A stretch of DNA of 64,000 nucleotides from Solen grandis (taxonomy: Eukaryota > Mollusca > Bivalvia > Adapedonta > Solenidae). Positions 46,692-58,601 of the stretch are shown piece by piece; position 1 is the stretch's first letter; each line of letters begins with the position of its first letter. A model generated the notes under the pieces. That model saw only the letters and a list, made by a program, of their open reading frames with translations. It did not search any database and had not been told where the DNA came from. The stretch is taken from the NCBI GenBank assembly GCA_021229015.1, contig CM037787.1:32264269-32328268 (forward strand). The letters are read 5' to 3'. Made by a program: the position numbers and the translations under genes.

Positions 46692-47724
46692 CTGAGGTCA
46701 AAATTGAGGTTAGACAGCTACGCTGAAAACAAACAGAAAGAAAAAGTGTGATGTATAATATGATGCATTTAGAACCTTGTTTGATGGCAGCAGTTTTTTT
46801 GTTTTTTTTTTGGGGGGGGGATTATCATATAAAGTCTAAGTTGAAGTAACTGGAACTTAAGTAAATCATGATGATTTTTACATCTACATTAACTTGTATA
46901 AGTGTAGAGATCTCTGATCACACCTTGGTATGTGAAGTTACAAAGGCTTCCTTCTGTGGTTACAGTAGATATCAACGTCTAATGTGACAGGTGTAGTATT
47001 GCTACATGTATGAGGTTATGTCTATATATGATTGAAATAAGTAGAGGATGATACTTTAATAGTATAACTTGTACTTCCTTGCCTTGGAGTTGGATTTTGT
47101 GGCAATGTTTTCAAATGACAAAACCTAAGATCCCATTTTGTTCTCAAGTCCAAACTCACCCAAATATTACCAAAACACTGTTTGTGGGATGTTATAAAAC
47201 CCCAACAAATCCTAATCCAGGTTGATGTAATGGTTATCAAATTTTGCATTCCAGTCAACATTACCAAGAGGATCAGAACGTTCTGCAGGTGCAGATTCAT
47301 GGTAGAACATAATGATATGTCAGATTCCAGAAATGGCCATTAATAATGAACTCTGAAACACCACAAGTCTGGAAGCTGGCACCTGCCTGATGGTATATCT
47401 CCAACAAAGAACATAAATTATTCATTGATTACCTACAGACCTAAATCTCTGCTGAATGTTGCTTCAGTTTATGAGTTTTTATGTTTGTAATCTGGTTTGT
47501 TTTGGTATTGCTTGTCTTGCAAGTTTTCTTGAATCCCCCCTCCCTCCCTCTAAATGAATATTATACAGTAATTGTTGTTATAGAATTTATCCACTCAAAA
47601 AAGAAATATTCATGCAGTAATGACATAATATTCCTTTAACAACACAAGAAGCCTGGAGACATAATAAGCATAAATCACATAACCCTGACACCAAGAAGAC
47701 CTGAGTACAGGGGCCTGTTTCACA
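46692..47724. other. Non-coding stretch
   Basis: Homopolymer T8/G9 at about 46801-46820; otherwise no recognised features. Confidence 0.35.
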
Positions 47725-47860
47725 TAAGTTTGGTTGGCCCGGTGTCAGGATAATATAATTGGTTGTAGTATGGCAGTACTATGTCTGTCTGAAGTAGACA
47801 TAGTCTCCAAATGACTGAAAAACTGTCTGTGGGATGTTAAACCCAACAAACAAAATAATC
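47725..47860 (+). mobile_element. SINE-A 3' half
   Basis: GTGTCAGGATAATATAATTG, CTGTCTGAAGTAGACATAG, CTCCAAATGACTGAAAAAC and CCCAACAAACAAAA tail. Confidence 0.7.
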
Positions 47861-48731
47861 TCCATAAATGAAAAATAAGCAGGACAGACAGGTGTGAAAG
47901 AGTTTTATTTTTGTGATTTTTCCACACGAAAAGTGACAAGTATGTATAATTCAATGGAATGGGTCACCTTCCTTTATAATTATATGGAAATAAGAAATTA
48001 GTTGACACTTTTTAAATAGGATAATATACTGATAATATTTTTTCCCCCTTTTTAGCTCACCTGAGCACAATGTCTGCTGTCTGTCATCAACATTTAACTT
48101 AAACGACATCTAAACCACTGGGCCATATTTAAAGAAACTTCAGGATGATGCCCTTTCATAGTTGTTCAAAGAATTTGATTCCATGCAGAACTGACTGGTT
48201 TCCATAACAATGAAAAGAAAAAAACATAAAAACTTGAGTATCTTCTCCTCCAAAAGTACTGGCCTGATTTCAAAGTTATTTGGCACAAATGTTTCTTGGG
48301 TCACTCTCTACCAAGATTGTTCAAATTATCTTGTTTCTTTGAAAAACACAGCAGCACACAGCAGCAGGGGACAGAGCCCTTTTTCCTTATATGAATATAG
48401 TGAAACCTTCAAAAACCTTCTCCTTCAAAAGTACTGGCTGGATTTCAAAGTTATTCAGCACAGACATTCCTTAGGTCACTCTCTACCAAGATTGTTCAAA
48501 TTATTTTGATTTGTTGAAAAACATGGCCGCCAGGGGGCGAAGCCCGTTTTCCTTATATGTAGTTACTACAGATTTGAGAAAAATCTTTTTGGCCAAAAGT
48601 ACAGGATGGATTTCAAAGTTAATTGGCACAGACATTCCTTAGGTCACTCTCTACCAAAATTGTTCAAATTATTCTGATCCGTTGAAAAACATGGCCGCCA
48701 GGGGGCAGAGCCTATTTTCCTTATATGTATA

Positions 48732-50113
48732 CAGTAAAGCTCACTTATAATGTACTCTGATAAGAAAAAAAAAGACTTAGTACAAAATAAAAATCATTCC
48801 CCGACTACTTCCTTAATTATTTCTATGGACCCCCACCCGCTTAAGATAAAATTTGGTATAGCAAAAAATTGGCTTGGACAAAAGAATATGCAGGTCCCTA
48901 TACTTAAGTTTACCTGTGAAATGGTTTGAATAACACAAAATAGCCTGTCATTATTATAATTTGACATGTGTTCACAAACAGCACTCCTTGTAGTGTGTGA
49001 GTGATAAAGGCATGTCATGCACATAATGCATTATATACTTAATTACCCTATTTTATGTTGCATTTAAAATCCTTGCGTTCTTGATGTTGCTCAAAATGTA
49101 TAGTCCGTCGAGAAGGGTAAAAGGAAAGTCCATATCACTTGAGAAATTATACAAAATTTTAAATAGAATTAAAAAAAGAAGAGAAGAAAGTTGAAATCGC
49201 CAGTGACTTTTCCACATATATACATGCATACTTGTACTGAATATTAGGTTATATAGTTTTCCATGAATATCATACAGCATCATCGAATACCCATGGCCGA
49301 TCAATGGATCATCTACAGGCCCTTGGGATATTACAGCTAAATTAACCCTTTCCCTCATATAGACTTATTTTGACGCACTCAATAGGTACCACATAAAGCC
49401 TGATCTGCAGAAAACCACAGTTAAACCTTACCAAATTTAATTACAAAATCCTCATTTCCAGACCACTGAGGAGCAGCGAACAGCATAAAACCTGATCAGC
49501 CTGCGAGTGATCTGGTTATATGCTGTTCGCATAGATCTTTTCATGGTGTCCTCTTGAGGGAAAGGGTTAAGTCGTTTTAGGGTGTGTCAGATTGCACCAT
49601 TTCGTTGGTCGCATCACGATTTTAAAACCAATCATAAAGGTAGTTGTGTACAGCTGCTGGACGTAGTCATTTATTTTATTGTTTACATGACTTTCAAGCC
49701 TCCACGCCAATGAATGTTGCATATAAAAGTCATGTTTTCATTGGTTGATAATTTAATCAATAACTACTGTATTACAACAGTTTGCTTGCCTATTTCCTCT
49801 CGGCATGATGTCATGTAGTGAAACGAAATAAGTCAAACAGGGGTATTCGATGATGATCATAAAGGTCATGGCTGCTTTTATTTTGCAATTTGTCCTATTT
49901 TTGCTTAAATTCATTTATTCTTGGTGGAATTTATAAAAATAACATAGATTTACAGTGTCTTTTTACATTATTTCCTTATAATTTTTGGGAGCATAATATA
50001 ATTTTACTATATGCAAACATAACAAAATTTTCATGATAAGGATAAGGCAAAATTTGGATAAGATGAAATGATTTGCAAGGTCCCCTTGATATTGTTATAA
50101 GTGAGCTTTACTG
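48732..50113. mobile_element. Tc1/mariner-superfamily element, TA duplication, 1.38 kb
   Basis: Left CAGTAAAGCTCACTTATAAT and inverted right CAGTAAAGCTCACTTATAAC, flanked by TA (48730-48731, 50114-50115). It contains the piggyBac-like MITE copy 5. Near the right end, GATAAGGCAAAATTTGGATAAG resembles GATAAAATTTGGTATAG near the left end. No transposase motif was seen. Confidence 0.87.
49342..49570 (-). mobile_element. piggyBac-like MITE copy 5 (reverse), nested in the TA-flanked element
   Basis: TTAA-CCCTTTCCCTCATATAG ... CCTCTTGAGGGAAAGGG-TTAA, with family landmarks GCAGAAAACCACAG and GAGGAGCAGCGAACAGC. The internal palindrome is partly diverged. Confidence 0.85.
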
Positions 50114-50140
50114 TATAGTAAAACCTTCAAAAATCAAAGT

Positions 50141-51400
50141 TTGAGAGGGAGTATATAGGAATCAGTCTGTCGGTCTGTTGGTCTGTCAGTCTGTCTGTCC
50201 TTCCCAAAAACTACTTCTACATTTCTTTACCGATTCAGTTCAAATTTTGTGTGTGCATTGTTAATCAAGTGGAGAAGTGTGTAATTTAAATTTCACTTGA
50301 GTTGTCTCAAGGATGGCAGAGTTATTGCCCTGGTCCCATTTTTGAATTATCTCCCTTTGTTTAATTAGAGCTTTCTGCCACAGCAGAAAGTCCTATTGGG
50401 TTTGTTATGTTTATTTCTTATTATTATTCTACCTTTTTCTTCCTTTTGAGGATCAAATTAAAACAGGTTGCCGATGAGCCAGCAGCATGAAATTTTAACA
50501 GTAATCGCAGTGACTTTGGTGCTTTTGATTGCAGTAATTTTTTTCTTCATGTGGCGTCACGTGACGTCAAGGTTGAAAAAAAGCTACGTTATTTCTGGAC
50601 GGAATAGCCAGATAATTTCACAGAATGTATATTTTACGTTCTAGATATGCGCCTCCATATATGTTTTTTCGGAAAGACTAAGGTTCTATGGTGAAACAAA
50701 GTTTCGACCTTTTGACCCGAAAATACATTTAAGCTTTATGCAGCCTACAAATAAGTTATGAACTTGAAATTTGGACAGAACATAATTATGTCCTATGAAT
50801 TTCATTCATCTTTGAGAAGACTGACGTCATATGACGTAAAATGATGTCATGACGCGTTTACAAACTTTTCAACATAGCATCTCATTTGCCTTAGTCACTT
50901 CCGTTTCCAGAAAATCTCAACGGTCAAGGTCATATGTCAATAATCTGTTTCTTCTTCGGCCTTAAATATCTCTAAAACGATAAATATACTATCAAACACC
51001 CCGGGTATTTTTGTAGTGCTTTGAAAGACCTTTCAGATGATATTTAGTTTTTGAAGATGGGGGTTGAATCAGTTGAGTTATGACAGAAAAACGAAAATTT
51101 TGTTACCCCAAGTGCATTCAACTGCTTACATCTCGAAAATAATTATTTTTTGTAAATAAGGATATGAACATAATTTGAAGAATGATCCCTTTCCGTTTTA
51201 TTGGTCGTTAAAATCTAAAGATTGACCCAAGATTCATAAAGTTATGGGGGGAAACGAAAAGACATGAACATATTTTCGCAGTCTTCTCTAGGTTTAACTG
51301 TCCATATATAAAAAGTCGTTAAAGATACATCCATATATAAAGCGTGTGAATTGTGGGGAATTCCCACAATTTGCTGTTTCTTTTCCTCCCACTCATACCT
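50141..51400. other. Inserted repeat DNA, at least two hairpin-style starts
   Basis: GAGGGAGTATATAGGAATCAG followed by a GTCTGTCGGTCTGTTGGTCTG tract (50147-50200) looks like one 5' region. AGAGCTTTCTGCCACAGCAGAAAGTCC (50370-50396) is a second, hairpin-bearing start followed by a poorly repetitive ~900-bp tract. Neither shows a clear 3' hairpin. Confidence 0.5.
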
Positions 51401-51449
51401 GGTTCTCAGGTGAGCCATCCCAGGGCCATCATGACCCTCTTGTTTAGTG

Positions 51450-52495
51450 CAGGTTTTAGTGAAATGGGCCCTTTTCTGAATATGATGATCTTCAAGTTAA
51501 GGGGTTATACTAATATCATCATGTACATCATTCTGACTTTTGTTAGACTTTCACCCTTGCTAAGGTACACCACCCATCATTAAATAGTGATCATGATCCA
51601 TCAAGTGATTGTTGGAATTTTATAGTAAATGCAAGCCTTTATAGTCATTAGAAAAAGAGCCTATAACTCCAAATCAGTGGATGCTTGCATCTGCACTGAA
51701 GTCTTTTTATGCATTTGAAAGACCATGATGATAATTTAATGATGGATGGCTTACCTTAATGGTGTTTTCTGAATCTAAATATGGTATGTTGTAGATCCCA
51801 ATACTGGGTTTTAGAGTCTTTACAATGCATGTTTGATAACGAGTTTAAGCTAAGCCAAACAAGATTAATGTGTTGAAGTTTTCAACCATCAATCAGATGT
51901 TTATTTTTGCTTGCATATCACATGTTACCTTATTTTTTTTTAAGAAGAAGGAGAAAACACTCGAGCTTTTTCTTAAACACATGTCAGCAGTGTCTGCATG
52001 CTAAAACTTAATGTTTGCTATATATAATTCCCTTTTCATTTCCTTGGAAATGACTCAGTTCAGCTGTAACTACATCCTTTTTCATTTCTATAAAACAACT
52101 TAGCTCAAAGTGAGTTAAAAAATTTGATGGTTTAGTGGGTGTAAATCGATTGTAACTGCTTCTTTATTTGTATGAAGTTACCATAGTTACGTATTATACT
52201 GTACTATTGTCCTTTCAAATCAAATGAAAATTTCCAGTGAAGGGCTCATACAGATTTTGGAGTGACAAAGTTTCATAATTTGTATTTGCAATTTACACAT
52301 GTAAGATTAAGTGTATCATACATGGAAATCATATTAAAGTGACATCACCCACTCTAAAAATCAGGATGTTCATTTGAAAGGTAATTAAGGTAATGGTATG
52401 CTGAACAACTTAGTATGTGTAAAGATTTTCTTTTAAAACTTGACCTGGTGACATACATCATTCATATATGTATCTGATCTGGTAGGGATATATGT
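51450..52495. other. Non-coding stretch
   Basis: AT-rich, short frames only, nothing recognised. Confidence 0.35.
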
Positions 52496-52499
52496 TTTC

Positions 52500-52890
52500 A
52501 AGAGGTTGTGGGGCTGATATCCTCAGTGGTGACATACCAGAGTCATTAAAATAGTTTTGGGATATTTTCCTTGTTTGGTGCTCAGCATATAAGGGTAGTT
52601 CAGGATAATGTAACTGGGTGTGGTATCATGCCGCATGTCTATGTTGTGATATCAGGGTGAGGCAGAACTACATGACAACTTCCTTGCTTGGCACTCCGCA
52701 TAGAAGGGTAGTTCCAGGACTGGTTTGCCCGGTGTCAGGATAATGTGATTGGGTGTGGTATCATTCCACAGGTCTATGGTGTGATACTGCAGTGTGGCAG
52801 CACTATATCTGTCTCGAGTAGACATCATCTGCAAATAACTGAAATACTGTCAGTGGAACTTTCAATCCAATAAACAAACAAACAAAAACA
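52500..52890 (+). mobile_element. Two SINE-A pieces in tandem
   Basis: A diverged copy (52500-52675; GACATACCAGAGTCATTAAAA, GGATAATGTAACTGGGTG) is followed by a better one (52677-52890; GGTGTCAGGATAATGTGATTG, GGTATCATTCCACAGG, CTGTCTCGAGTAGACATC) with a CAAACAAACAAAAAC tail. Confidence 0.72.
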
Positions 52891-52937
52891 TGACTTAGTG
52901 AAATGGTGTCAGGTGGATGATCTACCTAATCCAATAA

Positions 52938-53105
52938 ACAGTCAGTGCTCATGTCATGTATAAATTATCTGTATGTTTAAACAGTCAGTGCTCATGTCAT
53001 GTATAAATTATCTGTATGTTTAAACAGTCAGTGCTCATGTCATGTATAATATTGTTTAATGTGTCATTCATGAAAATTACTGTATGTTTAACGTCAGCTC
53101 ATGTC
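52938..53105. repeat. 43-bp tandem repeat, ~3.5 copies
   Basis: ACAGTCAGTGCTCATGTCAT starts at 52938, 52981 and 53024 (43-bp spacing; the first copies are near identical), with a decayed fourth copy near 53083. Confidence 0.9.
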
Positions 53106-55255
53106 ATGATAAATATGTATTGGTCATAAAGATATTCAACCATGCAGGGGTATCTATGTACTTTCATTGATGTAGTTTGAAATTGGTTGATTGTGTGCAT
53201 GCACATTTAAATTTCATAAAAAAATCTCAGTAACTTTCAAGTAATTTGTGAACTGTATAAATTAAGTTTTTCACCCAAAGGATGAACAAAACGACAGTAA
53301 AATAAACACATAAAACTGCAACAGTTATCAATTTTCTTGTGTTATGTTTGTATACAGTTAGTCATGCATTATGTTTTCACCTGGGTTTGTCTGTTTGTCA
53401 GCAGAAATAAAAATAATACATGTGTATCAGTTGTCAGGTTTAGAGCAGTAAGACATTTGGCAAGGAGTACCGGTAGTTGATATTTTTGTTGATTTGAATC
53501 CAGACAGATGTTTTTACAGGAAATGACCCCGGAAAAAGTCCATTTCCAGTATTATTGAGAGATAACACTCAGAGGAAGTAAGCTCTCTCAGTCTGCTGCT
53601 TGTTTTGTAGTTACTTTTTTTTTATTGTCAGAGAACCGACAAAGGATATAAGATTAAGCTGTGATCTTGAATTTAATAAAGTGTATGATATGTAGTGGTT
53701 TTTCTTACATTTTCATTGTGACTTTGCTACACTGTTAATTAGGCAATTAAGACATTCCATGGTGTCGAAATTAAATACCTTAAGTGGTAAATATAAGTTA
53801 CTTTTTTCAAAAAGTGTCGTGGTAAAGAAATGTCTGAATGGCCAAGTGGTCAACATACTGGAATTTCACCATCACAACCTGGGTTTGAACCTATGCCAGT
53901 GTGGCATTGAATGAAAAAGAATGTTTGGTGGCCCTTTAAAGTTTTTTTCCGGTTGATCTAGTTTCCTCCCACATTAAGTACAATGCCAGCACACTGGCAC
54001 TAGAACTGCAAATTTCATTTTAGTCTTGATTATCAAAATATACATTATGATTTTCTTCTCCAGTACTGTAATATTAAAACATGGTAAGGAACAGATTCTG
54101 ACATCACTTGATTACAAAAGACATAACAATGTGCTCATGCATGCTACCATCATATTCTATATTACAATGCATGGTTCAATCAATCAGATATCCAATTAAC
54201 ATATGTTATAACGAATAATTGTCAAAAGGCAACACTAACGAAGTAATAACACGAAATATCAACAATTTATACATCTTCATAAGTCTGCTCCACTATCAAC
54301 ATCCAGTTTTTGGGGACGTATGTTGTTGTTGTAGTTGAAGATTTTGAATCAAACAATCTGATTGAACAACGTGACATTGACATAGACAGATTGTGGAAAA
54401 TTGCATGCGTAGATGTTTCAGATCATCCAATCAGAATTGCCAAAAAAACAATCCTGAAGTTGATAGTGGAGAAGACTTATAAAATGTACAAAATATTGAC
54501 ATTTGGTGTCATTACTTTGTTAACGTTGTCTTTTGAAAATGATTATATATATTCCATGTGTTCATTGAATATCAGACTGATCTAATCCTGCATAAAATAT
54601 AATGGTAGCATACATCTATGCAAGTTACAACCTCCGTAATCAAGTCATGTTATATTCCGTTCCTTTCCGTGTTCAATATACAGTACAAAGGGAAAAAAAA
54701 AAATCATAATCAACATTCCAATGAAATAGGCATTTCTGCGGTTCTAGTGCTAGTGTGCCAGCAAGGTCCACCATCACAGTCAGACACAGAAGGTTATTTG
54801 TTGTAAAATATATTAAGGTTAAGAAGTTAAATATTACCTTTTTTTGACAAAAAAAATTAATATAAAATCTAGATTGTCCTAGCATCAATTTATGCCAAGC
54901 TTTCAATGTATAGGTACAAAGATTTTCATGTGTATTTGGTCTATTTTTTTATAGCAGTATTTGGGACGTTTTCATCCATAGTGAGTGAATGATTAGTTCT
55001 TTTGATATCTGCAAGTACTGAAGGCATAGGAGAGTATAATCAAGGAGTTTTAATATTTCTTTTTGATATAAAAGATGATGGATGCACCCTTATTGCTTAG
55101 GGGTGAGGGAGAGCCATATATGACATAGAAACACAAACTTACTGTTTAAAAATTATCAAAGGAATGACCCTTACAGTCAAATCATATTACATCTTGCAGG
55201 ATTATCAGGCTATACAGTTTGCTGCTCATCAGAGCCCTTCTGTTGCATAGGCAAC
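53106..55255. other. Mostly plain AT-rich DNA; one SINE-like head
   Basis: At 53830-53905, GAATGGCCAAGTGGTCAAC and CCTGGGTTTGAACCTATGCC are A- and B-box-like, suggesting an unlisted tRNA-derived SINE head without a recognisable body. The 91-codon frame at 54310-54585 has no known motif. No COX11 exon was recognised. Confidence 0.4.
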
Positions 55256-55346
55256 CAAAGAGGTCTGGCACAAAAGGTGAGTCATATATCACTATATTGT
55301 ATTATATATAGTAATTTATGACTCACCTTTGTGCCAGATCCCTTTG
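55256..55346. mobile_element. 91-bp foldback (palindromic MITE)
   Basis: Left arm CAAAGAGGTCTGGCACAAAA and the inverted right arm CAAAGGGATCTGGCACAAAG continue through GGTGAGTCATA to an AT-rich centre. CAAAG ends match the hAT-like 116-bp MITE at 11165, but the flanks (TAGGCAAC / AGGGCATC) are only similar, not an exact 8-bp duplication. Confidence 0.7.
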
Positions 55347-55681
55347 AGGGCATCACTGTACATCTAGAAATACTTCTTGTTAGTGGCCTGATTTTGGTTT
55401 ATTTTTTTGGTTATTGTTTAGAAGTGTTATATCTCAATGTATTACAAGAACTATCCGGTTTGCAAGTGCAGCCCATGGGCTTGTTATGCATGGAAAAGGC
55501 TTGATGCTGTAAGAAATAATGGCATCTAACATGAACAACCACTTTTCAAGAGTTAGCATTTAAACATTGAACAGAGTGCACCAACTGTCATACCTCCAAA
55601 CAGAAGCACAATATACAGTTGTTGTTTCCCTGCATGTAATGACCAATTGAAGAAACATCTGATAAATGAAAACCAACCACC

Positions 55682-55923
55682 TTAACCCTTTCCCTCATAG
55701 AGGACACCATGAAAAGACCTATGCGAACAGCATAAAACCAGATCAGCCTGCGAGTAACTCGCAGGCTGATCAGGTTTTATGCTGTTCGCTGTTCCTCAGT
55801 GGTCTGGTAATGAGGATTTTACAATTAAATTTGGTAAGATTTGAGTTTGGCTTTCTGCAGATCAGACTTTATGTGGTACCTACTGAGTGCGTTAAAATGA
55901 GTCTATATGAGGGAAAGGGTTAA
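55682..55923 (+). mobile_element. piggyBac-like MITE copy 6
   Basis: TTAA at both ends, CCCTTTCCCTCATAG / TATGAGGGAAAGGG ends, complete internal palindrome (GCGAACAGCATAAAACCAG, GCGAGTAACTCGC centre). Confidence 0.88.
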
Positions 55924-56257
55924 AGGCATTATGTCTGTCTACCACATGACATTGTGTAAAGCAGCTTGAAGGAGTGCATTTTCTAACGTTTCATAAAGGC
56001 TTTTATTGACTTATCATTGCAAAGGAAAACACTTTATTTAATGCTTTTCGATGGATTACCTAGAAACAATAGTGGATCATATCCTGATATTAATTTCACT
56101 GTTTTGAACAGTGAAATTATCAGAATTTCTGTGAATATGAAAAACTGATTTTGATTTTCGAAGAAAACTCACAGTAGAAAGATAAATTATGTGATTCAGA
56201 TTCAAATTTCATGAACACATCTTAACTTTACTGTAGGAAAACTGAGAAAATCAACAG

Positions 56258-57540
56258 TCGCCACAATGGCAGTACAGTGTATGACCGTGTGTCCGTCCAT
56301 CCGGATTATGCTTGTCCGGACCATTACTCTGTCATTATTGGGAGGATTTAAAAATCAGTTGGCACAAATGTTCACCATGGTGAGATGCTGTGTTGCGAAC
56401 AAGAACAATGTGTTTACCTCAAAGGTCAAGGTCACACTTAGAGGTCAAATGTAAAAATATGGTCTAAAACAGTTTCCGGCCTTTTTGGGGGAGGTAAAAA
56501 TTATATGGCACAAATGTTCAGCATGATGAGACACTTTGTCGCAGGCAAGATTAGTGTGTTTAGCTCAAAGATCAAGGTCACACTTGGAGGTCAAATGTAA
56601 AAAAATGGTCTAAAACAGCTTGTCTGGACCATTACTTTGTCATCATTGGTGGAGATTTAAAGATAACTTGGCACAAATCTTCACCATGATGAGACACTGT
56701 GTCAGGCGCAAGAACCATGTGTTTAGCTCAAATGTCAAGGTCATAATTTGAGGTCAAAGGTCAAAAACAAGTTTATTTTAACATGTCTTGGCTGTTTCTT
56801 TGCCATGGATGGAGGGATTCTGAAATAACTTGACACAAATTTCAAGCTAAGTGAGACGATGTGTCTTGCACAAGAATCAGAATCATAGTTCAAAGGTCAT
56901 GGTCAAACCTTGAGGTCAAAGGTCAAAAACAAGTTTATTTTAACATGTCTTGGCTGTTTCTTTGCCATGGATGGAGAGATTCTCAAATAATTTTACATAA
57001 ATGTCAAGCTAAGTGAGATGGTGTGTTGTGTAAGAACCAGTTTCGTAACTCAAAGTTCAACATCACACCTAGAGGTAAAAGGTCATGGAGTTGGATTTGC
57101 TTTTCTATGTTGTAACTTAGGCATGGATAGCAGGATTTTTCAATAACTTGGCACTTACGTTAACTTTAGTGAGACAGAGTACTTGCTAGAGTAAGGTCTG
57201 CAGCTCCAAGGTTGCACATAGAGGTTAAAGGTCATTTGCTCGTCTGGGCTTAACTTATATGTTGATTGCAGGATTTCCAAATAAACTTGCAATTATGTTT
57301 ACCTCAGTTGGACAGAGTGTCATGTACAATTAGAGTTATGACCCTAGCTCAAAGGTCAAGGTCATATGTAGAGGTCAAAGGTCATTTGATTGTCTTGGCT
57401 GAAACCTAGAAATGGATAGAAGGATATTCAAATAAGTTGGCAGTAATGTTTGCCTATATGATCTGAAGTGTTTAGCACAAGAGCTGGGTCCATAGTTACA
57501 AGGTCAAGTTCACACTTAGAAGTTAAGTTAAATAAAAGGA
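56258..57540 (+). repeat. Tandem array, ~160-bp units (CAAAGGTCAAGGTCACACTT core)
   Basis: About eight units share TTGGCACAAATGTTCA, GTGAGAC..TGTGT, AAGAACCA and GGTCAAGGTCACACTTAGAGG, preceded by GTGTGTCCGTCCATCCGG (56288), the GTCC motif typical of these elements' 5' side. Units decay toward the right. Confidence 0.85.
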
Positions 57541-57972
57541 GAAATTGTTTGTTTTGGTTAAAGATCAATGTATATTTTCATTTGTGAGCATAAAAGGATG
57601 CATTTTCACTCGTGGCTTTGCCACTCGAGAAAATATCACATTTTATGTTCACTCAGTGAAATTATTAATCAATCTTGCCACAAAACAAACAATTATCCTC
57701 TATATGAAAAGATTTGGAACATTTCAGTAATATGCAACCCACTGTATGTTCCACCCATTGGTGCCAATTTGGATATGTGGGCTCCTAGGGTATTTCAGTT
57801 TCCTCCAACATCATGGATGCATGACAGGATATTGCTTTTTTTGTGTGCATTTTTGTTTGTTTGTTGTTGTTGTTTTGTTGTTGTTTTGTGTGTAAAATAA
57901 ATGAAGTGAGATATACCATAACTCAAAATACCATAACTCAAAACTAAAAAATGATTCTGTCTGTAATTTTAG

Positions 57973-58143
57973 GTGGACATGCCAGTGTTTTTCTTCATCG
58001 ACCCGGAATACGACAATGATCCTGAGTTAGAAGGGATTGATGACATCACACTTTGTTATACGTTTTTTGAGGCAAAGGAAGGCCTGAACCTTCCCCTCCC
58101 AGGATTCATGACGGCATCTCCTACACAGAAGAGTGCTGCATAA
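57973..58143 (+). CDS. COX11: COX11 (cytochrome c oxidase copper-assembly factor), last coding exon
   Basis: COX11 is an inner-mitochondrial-membrane protein that helps deliver copper to the CuB site of cytochrome c oxidase subunit 1. The exon encodes 56 residues and a TAA: it begins VDMPVFFFIDPEY straight after a TTTTAG acceptor, then has DDITLCYTFFEAKEGL and LPLPG, matching the C-terminal strand of the family. A 12-residue tail beyond the usual Pro-Gly end (FMTASPTQKSAA) is a little longer than in vertebrates. The exon starts in phase 0, at the same point (just before VDMPVFF) where I would expect the last family intron. The copper-binding CFCF exon and other upstream exons were not found in the window. 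A standalone retrocopy is unlikely because the acceptor and its polypyrimidine tract are intact. Confidence 0.93.
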   Translation: MDMPVFFFIDPEYDNDPELEGIDDITLCYTFFEAKEGLNLPLPGFMTASPTQKSAA

Positions 58144-58550
58144 AAGGAATTAACTCTCAGCTTTTTGTGCAAAACAAATTTTGCTGTAAAGGCCTCTGAA
58201 GAGATGAGGAGACTGCAAGTTAAAATATTTACTGTTTAAAAGGTTTTCCTTGTCTAAACATCTAAGTCAGGTATTGGATTATGATGAAAATTAAATAGTA
58301 AATTTAAGTATATCACACAGGAATTCTGAAAAATGGATGTTTGTGTTTGTTGTGCTCTTGAGATATTGATGGAAAATAACAAACATGCTTGTCTTTGTTG
58401 GTGACAAAATACATTGAAATATTGCATGGAGTATTGAATTATTCAAACAATGAAATAGTAAACACTTGGATTGTATTGTTTTTTGGAGCATGTGATATTT
58501 TTTAATAATGATTGATTCTGTTATAAATAAAGCGTCCAAAAAAAATTTAT
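58144..58550 (+). other. COX11: COX11 3' UTR with polyadenylation signal
   Basis: AT-rich non-coding DNA after the stop; AATAAA at 58526-58531 is the best signal, giving a UTR of about 400 bases. Confidence 0.6.
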
Positions 58551-58601
58551 TTCTTTTTTTGAAAGCAAATCCTACCAAACAACCAAAATTTCTAGGTTTT
58601 G

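Larger units (their letters stand above)
48054..51444 (+). mobile_element. Hairpin-ended element, family AGCTCACCTGAGC, split by nested insertions
   Basis: 5' AGCTCACCTGAGCACAATG after a T-run at 48054, three core units (AAAAGTACTGG..TGGATTTCAAAGTTA, CTCTACCAAGATTGTTCAAA) to 48730, resumption at 50114-50140, and the family 3' end (CTCAGGTGAGCC, GGGCCATCATGACCC, TCTTGTT) only at 51405-51444. The inserts are 48732-50113 and a stretch ~50141-51400. Confidence 0.72.
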
